From Novosphingobium terrae (lineage in GTDB: Bacteria > Pseudomonadota > Alphaproteobacteria > Sphingomonadales > Sphingomonadaceae), in NCBI RefSeq assembly GCF_017163935.1, contig NZ_JABVZR010000001.1, positions 372,001-436,000 of the forward strand: a stretch of DNA of 64,000 nt, written 5' to 3'. Below, in pieces: positions 1-7,168 of this stretch. A program made the translations under genes and the position numbers. Under the pieces are notes generated by a model. That model worked only from the letters and a program-made list of their open reading frames with translations, did no database searches and had not been told where the DNA came from. Position 1 is the stretch's first letter. The number at the start of each line of letters is the position of its first letter.

Positions 1-232
1 CCGTGTCACCATGTTCGCCGGACTCGCTCTGGGCGCCCAGCTGCGGGGAGGGCGTGATGCCCGCGCCCGTGCTGATCGGCTGGCCCAGCGAGCCTGTCGG
101 CAGTGCAAAAGCCACAGCGGGATTCGCCGCAAGGCCCAACACAACGGCCATCGCACCAAGCGAAAGGCCCGGAAAACCGCCGCTTTGCCGGGCGCGCAGA
201 AGAGATGGGCGAGAACGCCTTAAGGGAAGCAT
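1..232 (-). CDS. lptD: Exported protein, N-terminus only; probable LPS-assembly protein LptD
   Basis: Reading leftward from an ATG at 232, the frame is open for 77 codons and runs off the window. The peptide starts with a basic stretch (MLPLRRSRPSLLRARQSGG), then a hydrophobic core (LGAMAVVLGLAANPAVAFA), a clear Sec signal with likely cleavage after AVA or AFA, followed by a Gly/Ser/Gln-rich mature start. The gene diverges from pepA. In many proteobacteria pepA is divergent from LPS-export genes, and lptD is the one of these with a cleavable signal, so LptD is inferred from context. No diagnostic LptD domain lies inside the window; another outer-membrane or periplasmic protein is possible. 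Confidence 0.5.
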   Translation of the reverse strand, partial: MLPLRRSRPSLLRARQSGGFPGLSLGAMAVVLGLAANPAVAFALPTGSLGQPISTGAGITPSPQLGAQSESGEHGDT

Positions 233-392
233 GGCTTGCCTATCGCACCGGTGCGTCCTAACTGCAATGCGCGTTGATCGCGGTGCGTTCTGTTGAGCAG
301 AGTGTGTCGCCCGCGACGCGGTGGCTCTGAACGCGTGAAAATTCACGCGGAAAGCCAGAGCCTTGCTGTCGCCCGATTGCCATGGAGTTGTC

Positions 393-1853
393 ATGCAGAT
401 CCAGTTTTCCACATCCGACCAGTCCTCCGCCACCACGCGCGCGCGTTTGATCGAGGGGGGCAGCTGGCCCGCCGATCTCGATCCGTTGCTGGCCGCTGGA
501 GCCAGGGCCAACCGTTTTAACGGCAAGGCGGGCGATTTGTTCGAAGGTTTTGTGTCGCGCGGCGATGTCACCCTGCGCGCCGTGCTGCTGGGCATCGGTG
601 AAAAGGGCGCTGCCGACCGTGTGGCGGGCCTTGAAAAGGCCGGTGCGGCGCTGACCGCGCAGTATCTCACCAGCGGCGAAAGCACGGTGGCCGTGGATCT
701 GGCCGGTGCCGATCTGACCGGCGCCGAAGTGGCCGCGCTGCTGCTGGGCCTGCGCCTGCGCGCCTGGCGCTGGGACAAGTATCGCACCACCCAGAAGGAC
801 GAGAAGAAGGTCAGCCTGACCACCGTCGACGTCGTCGGCGCGCCCGAGGGTGCCGAGGCGGCGTGGGAAGAGGCCTTCGCTCTGGCACAGGGCGTGGAGT
901 TCACCCGCGAGCTGGTCACCGAACCGGCCAATGTGATCTATCCCGAAAGCTTCGTGGCACGCGCTCAGGCCCGTTATGAGGGCACCGGGCTGAAGGTGCG
1001 CGTGCTGGAGCAGGCCGAATTGGCCTCGCTGGGCATGGGCGCGCTGCTGGGCGTGGCTCAGGGCTCGGTCCGTCCGCCGCGCGTGCTGGTGATCGAGTGG
1101 AACGGCGGCAAGGACGGCGAGGCGCCGGTGGCCTTCGTCGGCAAGGGCGTCACCTTCGACACCGGCGGCATCAGCCTGAAGCAGCCCGCCGGCATGGAAG
1201 ACATGAAGTGGGATATGGGCGGCGCGGGCGCCGTGGCGGGCACCATGCTGGCCCTTGCTCTGCGCAAGGCCAAGGCCAATGTGGTTGGCGTCTGCGGTCT
1301 GGTGGAAAACATGCCCGACGGCAACGCCCAGCGCCCCGGCGACGTGGTGACCTCCATGTCCGGTCAGACCATCGAGGTGATCAACACCGATGCCGAGGGC
1401 CGTCTGGTGCTGTGCGACGCGCTGACCTTCGTGCAGCGCGAATACAAGCCCAAGCTGGTGATCGATCTGGCCACGCTGACCGGCGCGATCATCGCCAGCC
1501 TCGCGCATGAATATGCCGGTATCTTCAGCAATGACGATACGCTGACCGCCCAGCTGACCGCCGCCGGCAACGCCACCGGCGACAAGCTGTGGCGCATGCC
1601 GATGGGCTCGGTCTATGACCGCATGATCGACAGCCCCATTGCCGACATGAAGAACATCGGCGGCAAGTTCGGCGGCTCGATCACGGCGGCGCAGTTCCTG
1701 CTGCGTTACATCGAGAAGGGCACCCCCTGGGCGCATCTCGACATCGCGGGCATGGTCTGGGCCGACAAGCCCGGCCACAGCTGGGACAAGGGCGCGACCG
1801 GTTACGGCGTGCGTCTGCTCGACCGTTTCGTGCGCGATACCGCCGAAGGGTAA
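393..1853 (+). CDS. pepA: Leucyl aminopeptidase (M17 family)
   Basis: A 486-residue cytosolic aminopeptidase that removes N-terminal residues from peptides using two metal ions, normally as a hexamer. The C-terminal catalytic domain shows both M17 signatures: GVTFDTGG near residue 253 and NTDAEGRL near residue 331, which supply metal ligands, plus the downstream LATLTGA stretch. Length is usual for the family. An in-frame ATG lies 30 bases upstream, but I chose 393 because GGAG at 384-387 is correctly spaced and the N-terminus MQIQFS matches the family. The stop overlaps the start of holC (TAATG), so the two are co-translated. Some PepA proteins also bind DNA, but nothing here tests that. Confidence 0.95.
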   Translation: MQIQFSTSDQSSATTRARLIEGGSWPADLDPLLAAGARANRFNGKAGDLFEGFVSRGDVTLRAVLLGIGEKGAADRVAGLEKAGAALTAQYLTSGESTVAVDLAGADLTGAEVAALLLGLRLRAWRWDKYRTTQKDEKKVSLTTVDVVGAPEGAEAAWEEAFALAQGVEFTRELVTEPANVIYPESFVARAQARYEGTGLKVRVLEQAELASLGMGALLGVAQGSVRPPRVLVIEWNGGKDGEAPVAFVGKGVTFDTGGISLKQPAGMEDMKWDMGGAGAVAGTMLALALRKAKANVVGVCGLVENMPDGNAQRPGDVVTSMSGQTIEVINTDAEGRLVLCDALTFVQREYKPKLVIDLATLTGAIIASLAHEYAGIFSNDDTLTAQLTAAGNATGDKLWRMPMGSVYDRMIDSPIADMKNIGGKFGGSITAAQFLLRYIEKGTPWAHLDIAGMVWADKPGHSWDKGATGYGVRLLDRFVRDTAEG

Positions 1854-2299
1854 TGCCCCTGCGCGTCGATTTCTATCTGGTGGGGCAGGGGGACGCTTTG
1901 GTCGCCCTGCCGCCGCTCGCCGCCGCCGCGATGAAGGCCGGCCAGCGCATGCTGGTGGTTGCGGGCGACGGCGGGCAGCGCCAGCGCATTTCCCAGGCGC
2001 TGTGGGGCTGGCGCCCGACCTCCTTCCTCGCCCATGGCGAGGCAGGCACCGAACATGACGCCAGCCAGCCGATCCTGATCGCGCCAGACGTCACCGACCC
2101 CGCCAATGGCGCCCGCATCGCCCTGCTGGCCGATGGCCAGTGGCGCGAAATGGGTGAAGGTTTCGACCGCGCCCTGCTGCTCTTTGGCGAGGCGACACGC
2201 GGCGCGGCCCGCGCTGTCTGGACCATGCTGGGCCAGCGCGAGGGCGTTGAACGCCACTTCCACGAATATGTCGAAGGCCGCTGGGTGGCGCGCGGTTGA
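1853..2299 (+). CDS. holC: DNA polymerase III chi subunit
   Basis: A 148-residue protein with the chi-subunit layout: beta-strand start RVDFYLVG, the ALVALPPLAAAAMKAGQRMLVV segment, and the conserved LWGWRPTSFLAHG stretch. In the family, chi links the clamp loader to single-strand binding protein at the replication fork. The start codon overlaps the pepA stop by one base, the usual pepA-holC arrangement in alphaproteobacteria. The end FHEYVEGRWVARG fits the family, in which the C-terminal part contributes to SSB contact. Confidence 0.9.
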   Translation: MPLRVDFYLVGQGDALVALPPLAAAAMKAGQRMLVVAGDGGQRQRISQALWGWRPTSFLAHGEAGTEHDASQPILIAPDVTDPANGARIALLADGQWREMGEGFDRALLLFGEATRGAARAVWTMLGQREGVERHFHEYVEGRWVARG

Positions 2300-2427
2300 A
2301 CCTGCATGGCTGTGCCGGTGTCGCACAGCGTCACCACACCGCTTGCGAAATGGATGCATCCCGGCTAGGGCGCCGCGCAACAGGGCCCTAAAGCCCGTTC
2401 CGCAGCCCAATACGCAAGGAATTTCCC

Positions 2428-2850
2428 ATGGCGGTGACCCGCACCTTCTCGATCATCAAGCCCGACGCCACCCGCCGCAACCTGACCGGCGCCGTCACCA
2501 AGATGCTGGAAGAAGCCGGCCTGCGTGTCGTTGCTTCCAAGCGCATCCAGATGACCAAGGAGCAGGCCGAGGGCTTCTACGCCGTCCACGCCGAGCGTCC
2601 CTTCTTCGGCGACCTGGTGTCGTTCATGATCTCGGGCCCCGTCGTCGTGCAGGTGCTGGAAGGCGAAGACGCCGTGAAGCGCAACCGCGACATCATGGGC
2701 GCCACCAACCCCGCCAACGCCGATGCCGGCACCATCCGCAAGGAACTGGCCGAATCGATCGAGGCCAACTCGGTCCACGGTTCGGACAGCGAAGAGAACG
2801 CCGCGATCGAGATCGCCTACTTCTTCAAGCCCGAAGAAATCGTCGGCTGA
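2428..2850 (+). CDS. ndk: Nucleoside diphosphate kinase
   Basis: A 140-residue kinase that transfers the gamma phosphate from ATP to nucleoside diphosphates through a phospho-histidine. The start [17 protein letters not shown], and [20 protein letters not shown] near residue 112 carrying the catalytic His (in the VHGSD signature), are typical. Length is exactly that of the short bacterial form. It lies 128 bases after holC and is followed by a strong hairpin terminator, so it probably has its own promoter or shares one with pepA-holC. Confidence 0.97.
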   Translation: MAVTRTFSIIKPDATRRNLTGAVTKMLEEAGLRVVASKRIQMTKEQAEGFYAVHAERPFFGDLVSFMISGPVVVQVLEGEDAVKRNRDIMGATNPANADAGTIRKELAESIEANSVHGSDSEENAAIEIAYFFKPEEIVG

Positions 2851-2879
2851 TCCATTTTCGGATTGCTGATGTGACGAGG

Positions 2880-2907
2880 CCGCCGGGGGGAAACCTCCGG
2901 CGGTTTT
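2880..2907 (+). terminator. Rho-independent terminator of ndk
   Basis: A ten-base-pair GC stem (CCGCCGGGGG with CCTCCGGCGG, one G-T pair) with a short GAAA-type loop is followed directly by TTTT. It starts 29 bases after the ndk stop. Confidence 0.85.
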
Positions 2908-2930
2908 GTTTTGGGTTTTAGGGGTTTTGA

Positions 2931-3008
2931 GGGAAGAGAAGGTGCGAGGGGGTTACCCCCTCGCGCTCCCATGACGTCTCCCGGCGAGAGGGCTGGGTGG
3001 GAGGCGAC
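2931..3008. repeat. Palindromic-end repeat, copy A, left end
   Basis: A purine-rich lead-in (GGGAAGAGAAGG) runs into a 21-base palindrome at 2944-2964 (GCGAGGGGGT and ACCCCCTCGC around a single T), then GCTCCCATGACGTCTCCC and a GGCGAGAGGGCTGGG stretch. The same order occurs at the left ends of copies E and F. It lies between ndk and the stop of the leftward gene at 3010, and pairs with an inverted end at 3575-3628, so the gene at 3010-3405 sits between two inverted ends. Confidence 0.8.
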
Positions 3009-3009
3009 C

Positions 3010-3405
3010 TTAATCCGTGATCGACAGATGGGTGACGAATGGTGCGCCTTTCAGAAGTTCGGTGACGGCTGCATCCATGTGTTCAATCATCTGCGGCGCG
3101 GAACCGATTTCCAGCGAAACCAGATCGAAGGCTTCTCCCGCGCTGCCGCCCCCATTGAGGATAAGCATGGCGTGACCCTGTTCCGCAGGAGCCGATACGG
3201 TGATCATCCAGCCGCCTTCATCGGCATCAAGCGCCTGGGGTGCAAAGCCGCGCGCGATGAGTTCGGCGCGCAGCCACAAAGCGCATTTTTTCGATCGGGC
3301 AAGTTGTTCTCCCGCGCCGGGTGCATCAGGCATCACCGTCCGGCTGGAGACAGGCGTGGCCCCACTGTCGAAAAGGCTGGAGGCGTTGAAAGAAAAATCG
3401 GTCAT
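3010..3405 (-). CDS. Hypothetical protein lying between two repeat ends
   Basis: A 131-residue protein that I do not recognise. The start at 3405 (MTDFSFNASSLFD) is chosen because AGAGA lies just upstream; the frame stays open upstream but that part overlaps AT-rich promoter-like DNA. There is no signal peptide or membrane segment. A predicted helix (EQLARSKKCALWLRAELIARGF) is followed by strands (GGWMITVSAPAE, HAMLILNGGG, FDLVSLEIGSAP) and a final helix (MIEHMDAAVTELL), which looks like a small alpha/beta fold. It is flanked by inverted repeat ends at 2931-3008 and 3575-3628, and could be repeat cargo or simply a native gene next to repeats. Codon use is normal for the window. Confidence 0.7.
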   Translation of the reverse strand: MTDFSFNASSLFDSGATPVSSRTVMPDAPGAGEQLARSKKCALWLRAELIARGFAPQALDADEGGWMITVSAPAEQGHAMLILNGGGSAGEAFDLVSLEIGSAPQMIEHMDAAVTELLKGAPFVTHLSITD

Positions 3406-3522
3406 ATCATCTCTCTTGAAGGGCAAGGTTAGAGCCTTGGTTAAAGAGTGATATTTTATGCTCCGTAAAAACCTGGAAATGTTCTGAAAGTTTTTTCTGC
3501 GCTTCTTGACTGCTCTCGCCAT

Positions 3523-3544
3523 GGCAAAGTGTAAGCACTTTGCC
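3523..3544. promoter_or_regulatory. 22-bp palindrome in the divergent promoter region before nadE
   Basis: GGCAAAGTG and CACTTTGCC form a perfect nine-base inverted repeat around TAAG. It lies between the leftward gene starting at 3405 and nadE at 3679, where a dimeric repressor site would be expected. I do not recognise the motif. Confidence 0.4.
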
Positions 3545-3574
3545 CCAACTTCAGGTCGAGACGTCAAGAACAAG

Positions 3575-3628
3575 TCGCAACGTAGACATGGATGGGAGCG
3601 CGAGGGGGTAATCCCCTTCGCATCAAAC
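3575..3628. repeat. Palindromic-end repeat, copy A, right end
   Basis: CGTAGACATGGATGGGAGCG followed by an imperfect palindrome at 3600-3621 (GCGAGGGGG, TAA, TCCCCTTCGC) and ATC. It is the inverted counterpart of the end at 2931-3008 and matches the right ends of copies C, D and E. It lies upstream of nadE, so unlike other copies it is not in a 3' region. Confidence 0.75.
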
Positions 3629-3678
3629 TTTCCTCCTTCTTGCCCCCTTCACAATCCCTGCCTACACAAGGCGCCATC

Positions 3679-5340
3679 ATGCCTGACACACTCAAGATCA
3701 CGCTCGCCCAGTTGAATCAGTCCGTTGGCGATCTGGCCGGCAATGCCGCAGCCATGCTGGCCGCGCGTGAGCGCGCCGCCGCCAAGGGCGCCGACCTGAT
3801 CGTCTTTCCCGAGCTGCAGCTCATCGGCTACCCTCCAGAAGACCTGATCCTGAAGCCCGCCCTGATCGAGCGCGCCGCCGCCGAGCTGGAAAAGCTGGCC
3901 GCCGCCACCGCCTCCAAGGGCCCGGCGATGCTGGTGGGCAGCGTCTTCGTGCAGGACGGAGCGCTTCACAATGGCGTCGCCCTGCTCGATCAGGGCAAGG
4001 TGCAGGCCATCCGCTTCAAGCATGAGCTGCCCAATTACGGCACCTTTGATGAGATGCGCCTGTTCCAGCCCGGCCCGCTGCCAGAGCCGATCATCTTCCG
4101 CGGCATCATGCTGGGCGTGCCGATCTGCGAGGACATCTGGCACCCCAATGTCTGCAAGCATCTGGCCGATTTCGGCGCGGAGATCTTCATCTGCGTCAAC
4201 GGCAGCCCCTATGAGATCGACAAGGATTCGCTGCGCATCGATGGCGTCGCCAAGCGCCGCGCCGTGGCCGCTGGTGTGCCGCTGGCGTACCTGAACCGCG
4301 TCGGCGGTCAGGACGAGCTGGTGTTCGATGGCGCCAGCTTCGTGGTCAATGGCGACGGCAGCCTGCCCGTGCAGATGACCGACTGGGAGGAGCAGGAAGT
4401 GCTCACCAGCTGGACCAAAACCGCCAAGGGCTGGCGCTGCGACCATGGCGAGATCGCCCAGCATGTCGGGCAGGAGGAGAGCATCTACTCCGCCATGGTG
4501 CTGGCTTTGCGCGATTACGTGACGCGCAACCGCTTCCCCGGCGTGGTGCTTGGCCTGTCGGGCGGCATCGATTCGGCCCTGTGCGCCGCCATTGCGGTGG
4601 ACGCGCTGGGCGCGGACAAGGTGTGGTGTGTGATGCTGCCCAGCCGCTACACCAGCACGGAAAGTCTGGTCGATGCCACGCAATGCGCCCATCTGCTGGG
4701 TGTGCGTTACGACACCATCCCCATCGTCCCGGCGGTGAAGGCGTTTGACGAAATGCTGGGCCCCGCCTTCGCCGGCAAAGCCCCCGATCTGGCCGAGGAA
4801 AACGTGCAGAGCCGCATCCGTGGCGTGACGCTGATGGCCCTGTCGAACAAGTTCGGCCCCATGGTCGTCACCACCGGCAACAAGAGCGAGATGAGCGTCG
4901 GTTACGCCACGCTCTATGGCGATATGAACGGCGGCTACAACCCGCTGAAGGATGCCTACAAGCTGACGGTCTTTGCCATCTCCAAATGGCGCAACGAGAA
5001 CAAGCCGCGCATCGGCCTTGGCCCCAGCGGCCCGGTGATGCCTGAGAACATCATCTCCAAGCCCCCCAGCGCCGAGCTGCGCCCGGACCAGAAGGATTCG
5101 GACTCGCTGCCACCCTATGACGTGCTGGACCCCATCCTGATCGGGCTGGTCGAGCATGAAAAGAGCGTCGATCAACTGGTGAAGGAAGGCTTCGAGCGCG
5201 AGGTGGTCTCGCGGATCGAGCGTCTGCTGCATCTGGCGGAGTACAAGCGGCGCCAAGCCCCCCCGGGCGTGAAGCTGGGGACGCGGAATTTCGGGCGCGA
5301 TCGGCGGTATCCGATTACGCAGGCGTTTCGGACGGCTTAA
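3679..5340 (+). CDS. nadE: Glutamine-dependent NAD+ synthetase
   Basis: A 553-residue two-domain enzyme making NAD+ from deamido-NAD+, ATP and glutamine. The N-terminal nitrilase-like glutaminase carries its catalytic triad: Glu in VFPELQLIGYPPEDL (about 46), Lys in RFKHELPNYGTFDE (about 113) and Cys in VPICEDIW (about 149). The C-terminal synthetase has the PP-loop GLSGGIDSAL (about 293-302) and the TTGNKSEMSVGYATLYGDM segment. Translation could begin 29 codons earlier, but that part is repeat-derived sequence; MPDTLKITLAQLNQ matches the family start. The gene ends just before repeat copy B. Confidence 0.96.
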   Translation: MPDTLKITLAQLNQSVGDLAGNAAAMLAARERAAAKGADLIVFPELQLIGYPPEDLILKPALIERAAAELEKLAAATASKGPAMLVGSVFVQDGALHNGVALLDQGKVQAIRFKHELPNYGTFDEMRLFQPGPLPEPIIFRGIMLGVPICEDIWHPNVCKHLADFGAEIFICVNGSPYEIDKDSLRIDGVAKRRAVAAGVPLAYLNRVGGQDELVFDGASFVVNGDGSLPVQMTDWEEQEVLTSWTKTAKGWRCDHGEIAQHVGQEESIYSAMVLALRDYVTRNRFPGVVLGLSGGIDSALCAAIAVDALGADKVWCVMLPSRYTSTESLVDATQCAHLLGVRYDTIPIVPAVKAFDEMLGPAFAGKAPDLAEENVQSRIRGVTLMALSNKFGPMVVTTGNKSEMSVGYATLYGDMNGGYNPLKDAYKLTVFAISKWRNENKPRIGLGPSGPVMPENIISKPPSAELRPDQKDSDSLPPYDVLDPILIGLVEHEKSVDQLVKEGFEREVVSRIERLLHLAEYKRRQAPPGVKLGTRNFGRDRRYPITQAFRTA

Positions 5341-5345
5341 GGTTT

Positions 5346-5579
5346 GAAGGGGAAGATGCGAGGGGGTTACCCCCTCGCGCTCCCGGGAATGTCTACGTTG
5401 TGCGCGACCTCTCGGTTTCGCACGGGTTCTTGGCGCCGCAGGCAGAAACGATAGCTGGCGCTGTGGTGGCGGGTTTGCTTGCCTGCGGCGCGGCAAACTG
5501 AGCGCAAGGCCAAACCCATAGCGCCCACGCCGACAATTAAAGGGAGCGCGAGGGTTATGACCCTCGCATCTTCTCTTTC
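5346..5579. repeat. Palindromic-end repeat, copy B (between nadE and gltX)
   Basis: A full copy with ends at 5358-5378 (the same 21-base palindrome as copy A) and 5548-5567 (GCGAGGG, TTATGA, CCCTCGC). The interior carries GGCGCCGCAGGCAG and the complementary TGCCTGCGGCGC, so the copy can fold into a long stem. It is the inverted homologue of copy C on the other side of gltX. Read rightward, the interior is open for NVYVVRDLSVSHGFLAPQA and ends at a TGA. Confidence 0.85.
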
Positions 5580-5605
5580 CTTATCCTGCCTTCTATAGCG
5601 CCCCC

Positions 5606-6934
5606 ATGACCACCGTAACCCGCTTCGCCCCGTCGCCCACTGGCCTGCTGCATATCGGCAACATTCGGACCGCTTTGCACAACTGGATGCTGGCGCAAAA
5701 GTCGGGCGGGCGGTTCCTGCTGCGCATCGACGACACCGACGCCGCCCGCAGCGAAGAACGCTATGTCGATGCCATCCGCGACACGCTGAACTGGCTGGGC
5801 CTCAACTACGATAGCGAGGAACGCCAATCGGCCCGCTCGGCGCTGTATGAGCGCGAGTTCCAGAAGCTGGTCGAGGGTGGCCGCGTCTACCGCGCCTATG
5901 AGACCGCGCAGGAGCTGGAGCTGAAGCGCAAGGTGCTGCTGGGCCGTGGCCTGCCGCCGGTCTATGACCGCGCCGCACTGAACCTGACCGAGGAAGACCA
6001 CGCCGCCAAAGCCGCAGCGGGCGAGACCCCGCACTGGCGCTTCCTGCTTGACCGCGATGCGCCCATCGAGTGGGTGGACGGCATCCGTGGCCCACAGCGC
6101 TTCGACCCGGCGCAGATGTCTGACCCGGTGGTGCGCCGCGCGGATGGCTCCTGGCTCTATATGCTGCCCTCGGTGATCGACGATGTGGATATGGGCGTCA
6201 CGCAGATCCTGCGCGGCGAGGATCATGTCACCAACTCCGCCGTGCAGGTGCAGATGTTCGAGGCGATGGGCGCCCCCGTGCCCGCGCTGGCCCATGAAGC
6301 GCTGCTGACGGGCGCAGAGGGCAAGCTCTCCAAGCGCCTCGGCTCGCTGGGCATCGGCGAACTGCGCGAGCAGGGCATCGAGCCCGAAGCCGTGATCGCC
6401 CTGCTGGCGCGCCTCGGCACCAGCGATCCGGTCGATCCGGCGCTGTCGCTGGCCGAGCTGATCGCCGCTTTCGATCTCTCGCGATTTGGACGCGCCCCCG
6501 CGCGCTTCGATGAGGCCGAGCTGGCGCGTTTGAATGCCTCGATCCTCCACCGTCTGCCGTTCGAGCGTGTTGCTGCCAGCCTGCCGGAAGGCATCGATGC
6601 GGCGGGCTGGGAAGCGATCCGCCCGAACCTCTCGACCATCGCCGAGGCCGCCGACTGGTGGGCCATCGTCACCGGCCCCATCACCGCGCCCGCCTTCGAT
6701 GACGAAACCCGCGCCTTCCTCACCTCCGCCGCCGAGGTGGCCGCCGGGCTGGATTGGGTCGAGGCGCCCTGGGCCGCTCTGACGGGCGCTCTGAAGGAGG
6801 CCACCGGGCGTAAGGGCAAGACCCTGTTCCTGCCGCTGCGTCAGGCCATTACGGGCATGGAGCATGGGCCGGATATGGGGGCTCTGCTGCCGCTGATCGG
6901 GAAGGATCAGGTGGTGGAACGGCTCAAGGTTTAA
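5606..6934 (+). CDS. gltX: Glutamyl-tRNA synthetase
   Basis: A 442-residue class I synthetase. The first signature is HIGN at 16-19 (within FAPSPTGLLHIGN) and the second is KLSKR at 240-244, a variant of KMSKS. Between them are LRIDDTD (substrate binding) and RGEDHVTNSAVQ. At 442 residues it belongs to the shorter alphaproteobacterial type; many members of the class carry two gltX genes, so this may be one of two paralogues. No good ribosome-binding site is visible. The gene is bracketed by inverted repeat copies B and C, and its stop codon lies inside the terminal inverted repeat of copy C. Confidence 0.93.
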   Translation: MTTVTRFAPSPTGLLHIGNIRTALHNWMLAQKSGGRFLLRIDDTDAARSEERYVDAIRDTLNWLGLNYDSEERQSARSALYEREFQKLVEGGRVYRAYETAQELELKRKVLLGRGLPPVYDRAALNLTEEDHAAKAAAGETPHWRFLLDRDAPIEWVDGIRGPQRFDPAQMSDPVVRRADGSWLYMLPSVIDDVDMGVTQILRGEDHVTNSAVQVQMFEAMGAPVPALAHEALLTGAEGKLSKRLGSLGIGELREQGIEPEAVIALLARLGTSDPVDPALSLAELIAAFDLSRFGRAPARFDEAELARLNASILHRLPFERVAASLPEGIDAAGWEAIRPNLSTIAEAADWWAIVTGPITAPAFDDETRAFLTSAAEVAAGLDWVEAPWAALTGALKEATGRKGKTLFLPLRQAITGMEHGPDMGALLPLIGKDQVVERLKV

Positions 6935-7168
6935 GAAGGATAGATGCGAGGGCCATCGCCCTCGCGCTCCCTTTAGTTGTCGGCGTTAGCGCCAAGGGTT
7001 CAGCCAAGGCGCTTAACTTGCAGCGCCGCAGGCAAGCAAACCCACCAACAGCGCCAGCCATCGTTCCTGCCTGCGGCGCGAAGAACCCGCACCGAACCGA
7101 TAGGTCGTGCACAACGTAGACATTCATGGGAGCGCGAGGGGGTAACCCCCTCGCATCTATCCTTCTTA
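6932..7168. repeat. Palindromic-end repeat, copy C (between gltX and glnD)
   Basis: Both ends carry TAAGAAGGATAGATGCGAGG (6932-6951 and, inverted, 7149-7168). The palindromes lie at 6946-6965 (GCGAGGGC, CATC, GCCCTCGC) and 7134-7154. The outermost TAA triplets are the actual stop codons of gltX and of glnD. Reversed, the copy matches copy B closely along its whole length, including the GCGCCGCAGGCAGG arm. On RNA from either strand it would form strong hairpins immediately after translation ends. Confidence 0.9.

Noticed and set aside
258..1778. 506-codon leftward open frame opposite pepA
   Set aside because: It is the shadow of pepA in very GC-rich DNA; composition is His/Gly/Ala/Arg-rich with no domain, while pepA has all catalytic motifs.
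3649..5496. 615-codon leftward frame opposite nadE
   Set aside because: Antisense shadow; residues are dominated by His, Gly, Ala, Gln and it crosses a repeat. No start signal.
5346..7168. Composite transposon carrying gltX
   Set aside because: The flanking repeats have no transposase and gltX is a housekeeping gene; inverted repeats alone do not show a transposon.
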